From contig JAGSYM010000020.1 in the NCBI GenBank assembly GCA_018262395.1, forward strand, positions 1 to 9,496: 9,496 nucleotides of DNA, in the 5' to 3' direction. Of this stretch, positions 6,924 through 9,496 are shown in pieces. Source of the DNA: Nitrospirota bacterium (lineage in GTDB: Bacteria > Nitrospirota > Thermodesulfovibrionia > Thermodesulfovibrionales > SM23-35). How positions within the stretch are numbered: position 1 is the stretch's first letter; every line of letters begins with the position of its first letter. The notes beneath the pieces are model-generated. The model saw nothing but the letters and a program-made list of their open reading frames with translations, searched no databases and was not told the origin of the DNA. Position numbers and translations under genes: made by a program.

Positions 6924-7622
6924 CTATGAAAATATCCTGAACAGGAGGAAGGTCACTGATGCTCCCATGAGGCTGCCAAGCACAACTTCCCATATGGTAT
7001 GTGCCCTTATTCCCACCCTGCTCTGTGCAATTATCACCGCTATAGCAAAGGAGAGCAAGGAAGCAACGAAATTCTCCGTAATATATGTTGTGGCAATCCA
7101 TGCTGAAAACGCGAGTGCAGCATGTCCGCTCGGCATCCCGCCACGCAATGGGAGCCCCTTCCCGAAATATGCCTTGGTGATAATGACAAGGATCAAAACA
7201 AGAATAAATGCCATGAGGGCAATTTCTTCCTTCGTATGTTTCGTAATGGAGATCCCCGTATCGAAGGCCTCGCGCAGATAAGGGAATAAAATTATATAGC
7301 CGATTATTGCAACACCAAATGCTGTCACAAGCACAGCACCTGCGGCGATATCCTTCGCGACACGGGCTTTCTCACTCTGTTCCGGTGATACCATATCGAC
7401 TAAAGTCTCTATCGCTGTATTGAACATTTCGGCAAGAAGGACCGCGATTACCGAAAGCGCTATAATGAGAAACTCCATGCGTGAGACGCCAAGCATGTAG
7501 CTCAGGAGAAGCACAGCGGCTGCACTGAAGTAATGATAACGCAGATGCCTCTGGGTCCTGGCAGCATGCAATATCCCTTCTATTGCAAAGTTGGCGCTCC
7601 TCCACCATTGCCTGAAAAGCAT
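6924..7622 (-). CDS. Fusion of DgkA-type lipid kinase and PAP2 lipid phosphatase
   Basis: A 232-residue membrane protein joining two opposing activities. Residues about 1-115 are a diacylglycerol/undecaprenol kinase of the DgkA family: E65-M-F-N68-T-A-I-E72-T-L-V-D76 aligns with the E. coli catalytic segment (E72 equals the catalytic base E76), followed by K90-D91 in VAKDIAAGAVL. Residues about 130-232 are a PAP2-type phosphatase core: PSGH at 164-167 and SRVGIRAH at 201-208, which supply the histidines of the phosphoenzyme mechanism. The first PAP2 motif is degenerate (K155...R160 instead of Kx6RP) and the last has Glu (E212) where Asp is usual. Several hydrophobic helices cover both halves. 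The likely substrate is an isoprenoid or glycerolipid, such as undecaprenol/undecaprenyl phosphate. It starts five bases after the cobD-like stop, with AGGAG inside that gene's end. Confidence 0.92.
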   Translation of the reverse strand: MLFRQWWRSANFAIEGILHAARTQRHLRYHYFSAAAVLLLSYMLGVSRMEFLIIALSVIAVLLAEMFNTAIETLVDMVSPEQSEKARVAKDIAAGAVLVTAFGVAIIGYIILFPYLREAFDTGISITKHTKEEIALMAFILVLILVIITKAYFGKGLPLRGGMPSGHAALAFSAWIATTYITENFVASLLSFAIAVIIAQSRVGIRAHTIWEVVLGSLMGASVTFLLFRIFS

Positions 7623-7627
7623 AGAAT

Positions 7628-8758
7628 CTACTCTCCTGGGGCGACGATTTTTTTCAGTTCCCTTACGAAAATCGTATTCTCCCTGTGTGATTTCACGGCA
7701 ATTCTCATGTACGAACTGTCAAGTTCTTTAAAATCCAAACAGTCCCGCACCAGTATGCCTTTTTTCCTGAGATGCCGGCATATTTCAGGTGCAACAGCTG
7801 TTTTTACCAAATAGAAATTTGCATCTGATGGGAAAAAGGTGATCCCGAGTTTCCGAAAAGTCTTCTCAAGGAATGTTTTCTCCTGCTGTAACACTGCCAT
7901 CGACTCTTTCCGGTATGCTTTATCTTTCAATGCTGCTGCCGCAGCCTTCTGTGCAAGGCTGTTCACCGTCCAGGGCGCTCTGTACTGCTGTAACCGTTCG
8001 ATAACATTTGTGGGAAAAATCCCATATCCCAATCGTAGTCCTGCAAGGGCATAAAAATGTGTCATTGACCTCAGTACAATGAGATACGGATTGTCAGCCA
8101 CTTCTTCTATCACCGAATTATCAGGACTGAAATCAATAAAAGCCTCATCGACGATCAGATAACATCCGCATTCTTTAGCAGCATCTGCAATTTCACTGAC
8201 CTGCTGTCTCCTCAGGAGTTTTCCCGTGGGATTATTGGGATTACACAGAAAAGCAATCTCAAAAGGCAGTGACGAGTGTTGATGGATATCAGAAGAATTT
8301 GCGCTCCATCCCTTCTGAAGAGCGTGAATATATTCCTCAACGCGTATTGCATATCCGTCTTCTTCCTTCAAGACTATATGCTCTATCTGCACTCTCTGAT
8401 CCTTGTTCATCCGTCTATGAACAGCTCTTTCAAATTCCGAATATGTCGGTGCAGGAATGAGGACCCGTCGTGGATTGAGGGCCTCCGTTATCAGATAAAT
8501 AAGTTCGGTGCTCCCGTTACCGCATAGTATTGTCCCGGGATCAACCGCATGCTGCTGTCCAAGTCTCTTACGCAACCTTTTCGCATCAGGATCAGGATAC
8601 CGATGAAGATATTTCAAATGTCTCCGTATCTCTGCTTTCACTTTTTTGGACACACCAAGCGGATTGACAGACGTGCTAAAATCTATTACTTCTCTTTCCT
8701 GAATTTTCAGTTCATCAGCAAGCCGGTAAATATTACCGCCGTGTTCAGCCTGATTCAT
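7628..8758 (-). CDS. cobD: CobD/HisC-family PLP enzyme lacking the expected lysine
   Basis: A 376-residue protein of aminotransferase class I/II closest to L-threonine-O-3-phosphate decarboxylase, which makes (R)-1-amino-2-propanol phosphate for the cobalamin nucleotide loop. Family marks are the N-terminal AEHGGNIYRLA and EVIDFSTSVNPLG, the PLP-phosphate loop CGNGSTELIYL, FLCNPNNPTGK, IVDEAFIDF, GLRLGYG and the late substrate Arg in SYMRIAVKSHREN. The usual S-x-T-K segment reads SMTHFYALAGLRLGY, so the Schiff-base lysine is H234. The codon is CAT and at least two bases differ from a Lys codon. Start chosen at 8758 because a promoter at 8797-8824 would begin transcription near 8790, leaving the in-frame ATG at 8794 untranscribed or leaderless; AGGGA lies 11 bases upstream. 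Activity is uncertain; histidinol-phosphate aminotransferase is the alternative family name. Confidence 0.85.
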   Translation of the reverse strand: MNQAEHGGNIYRLADELKIQEREVIDFSTSVNPLGVSKKVKAEIRRHLKYLHRYPDPDAKRLRKRLGQQHAVDPGTILCGNGSTELIYLITEALNPRRVLIPAPTYSEFERAVHRRMNKDQRVQIEHIVLKEEDGYAIRVEEYIHALQKGWSANSSDIHQHSSLPFEIAFLCNPNNPTGKLLRRQQVSEIADAAKECGCYLIVDEAFIDFSPDNSVIEEVADNPYLIVLRSMTHFYALAGLRLGYGIFPTNVIERLQQYRAPWTVNSLAQKAAAAALKDKAYRKESMAVLQQEKTFLEKTFRKLGITFFPSDANFYLVKTAVAPEICRHLRKKGILVRDCLDFKELDSSYMRIAVKSHRENTIFVRELKKIVAPGE

Positions 8759-8796
8759 GATAGTTTCTATCCCTTTCTCACCATTTCTCACCATTA

Positions 8797-8824
8797 AGTA
8801 TACTCTATACCATCACTGTGTTAA
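8797..8824 (-). promoter_or_regulatory. Promoter of the cobD-like gene, with overlapping palindrome
   Basis: On the minus strand TTAACA (8819-8824) and TATACT (8797-8802) are separated by 16 bases. The -10 box overlaps an inverted repeat, GTATA-GAG-TATAC (8798-8810), placed where a repressor could block polymerase. Likely drives the cobD-like, DgkA-PAP2 and fumarase alpha genes. The rest of 8825-9033 shows no convincing gene or promoter; it is AT-rich and carries only a 35-codon chance-like ORF. Confidence 0.5.
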
Positions 8825-9033
8825 CCCGGAAAATACACATGAAAATTGCAGATGTTGGGAGAAAAAATATTTGTCGATACCTCAGTGTACCTTTCGATGA
8901 TGATTTCATGAATATTATTTTAAGAGAACGATCAAAGATATTTTAATCAAATTATCGAGTTAAATAATTTTTCGAACAATGTCTGCACTTTTCGGGTTAA
9001 ACTACTCCAAGCTTTCTGTCGTCCAATGACTCC

Positions 9034-9496
9034 ATGAAGATAACCGGAACGAATCAGCAGAAAATACGTCAGTTGCAAAAGCTTTACAGGACAAAGAAAA
9101 AGGAGATTATCTCCGGCCTGGGTGAATTTCAAAAATGCCTCAATGATAAAAATGATGAAGAGGTTTTCTGTGAGCTCGCCTTCTGTCTTCTGACGCCCCA
9201 ATCAAAAGCACAGTGCTGCTGGGATGCGATACGAACAATCAAGTGGCAGGGTCTTCTCCTCAAAGGAACCGAAGACAATATAAAAGGAAACCTGCACCGC
9301 GTCAGATTCCATAACAAGAAAGCCCAATACCTTGTGGGAGCGCGGGCCAGATTCCTCAATAAAGGGAAGCTTGCCATAAAGACTTCGCTGAAAAACATGC
9401 GCGATATTCATGCATACAGGGAGTGGCTGGTGAGGAACATCAAGGGCCTCGGCTATAAGGAAGCAAGCCATTTTTTAAGGAATATCGGCTTCGGTA
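9034..9496 (+). CDS. ogg: N-glycosylase/DNA lyase Ogg2 (8-oxoguanine), 5' part (cut by window edge)
   Basis: The first 154 residues of an archaeal/thermophile-type 8-oxoguanine DNA glycosylase, which removes oxidised guanine and nicks the strand as a beta-lyase in base-excision repair. Signatures: FCELAFCLLTPQSKAQCCWDAI (residues about 46-67), where LTPQSKA is characteristic of the Ogg2 group; VRFHNKKAQYLV; and the helix-hairpin-helix segment REWLVRNIKGLGYKEASHFLRNIGFG, with the catalytic lysine at K142. The catalytic Asp expected about 18 residues later lies beyond the window edge. An in-frame stop at 8998-9000 and no other in-frame ATG, GTG or TTG after it fix the start at 9034, although no Shine-Dalgarno site is visible. 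Full-length family members are around 200-220 residues. The gene is divergent from the cobD-like gene. Confidence 0.94.
   Translation, partial: MKITGTNQQKIRQLQKLYRTKKKEIISGLGEFQKCLNDKNDEEVFCELAFCLLTPQSKAQCCWDAIRTIKWQGLLLKGTEDNIKGNLHRVRFHNKKAQYLVGARARFLNKGKLAIKTSLKNMRDIHAYREWLVRNIKGLGYKEASHFLRNIGFG

Noticed and set aside
8839..8946. Plus-strand 35-codon ORF beginning MKIADVGRKN
   Set aside because: No ribosome binding site, no recognised motif, and it lies in AT-rich spacer where short frames arise by chance. Kept only as a remote possibility.
9129..9471. Minus-strand open frames under the right edge
   Set aside because: They are antisense to ogg, which shows strong family conservation on the plus strand.

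Overview
The window carries ten protein-coding genes, two of them cut by the window edges, and reads as ordinary chromosomal sequence from an anaerobic or microaerophilic bacterium. Evidence for that lifestyle is a two-subunit class I [4Fe-4S] fumarase, an archaeal/thermophile-type Ogg2 8-oxoguanine glycosylase, a helical-backbone B12-type uptake system and a cobalamin-pathway PLP enzyme. Short dispersed palindromic repeats lie between the genes. The mixture resembles Nitrospirota (Thermodesulfovibrio-like) or Desulfobacterota-type genomes, but this is an inference; no rRNA or other phylogenetic marker is present.

Left (1-2915, minus strand): a glycogen/maltodextrin pair. malQ (4-alpha-glucanotransferase) is followed, after an intergenic element made of four hairpins, by glgC (ADP-glucose pyrophosphorylase), whose 3' end lies beyond the left edge. 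MalQ remodels alpha-1,4-glucans; GlgC makes the ADP-glucose that feeds glycogen synthesis.

Middle (about 3049-4940, plus strand): btuF-btuC, a periplasmic binding protein and FecCD-type permease with overlapping reading frames. No ATPase gene follows. The likely btuF start codon lies inside a dispersed palindromic repeat.

Right-middle (4977-8758, minus strand): a co-oriented series reading cobD-like aminotransferase/decarboxylase, a DgkA-PAP2 fusion (lipid kinase plus phosphatase in one membrane protein), fumarase alpha, fumarase beta, then a 54-residue, 43% lysine protein made of four 11-residue repeats. The first three genes are tightly packed. The fumarase subunits are separated by a second copy of the palindromic repeat, and the lysine-rich gene has its own good promoter.

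Right edge (9034-9496, plus strand): the 5' part of ogg (Ogg2 family), divergent from the cobD-like gene.

The most notable observations are: (i) the cobD-like protein has His where the PLP Schiff-base lysine is expected; (ii) the small lysine-rich hendecad-repeat protein; (iii) the DgkA-PAP2 fusion; (iv) a gene start built on a dispersed repeat. I saw no CRISPR array, transposase gene, tRNA/rRNA or clear riboswitch.
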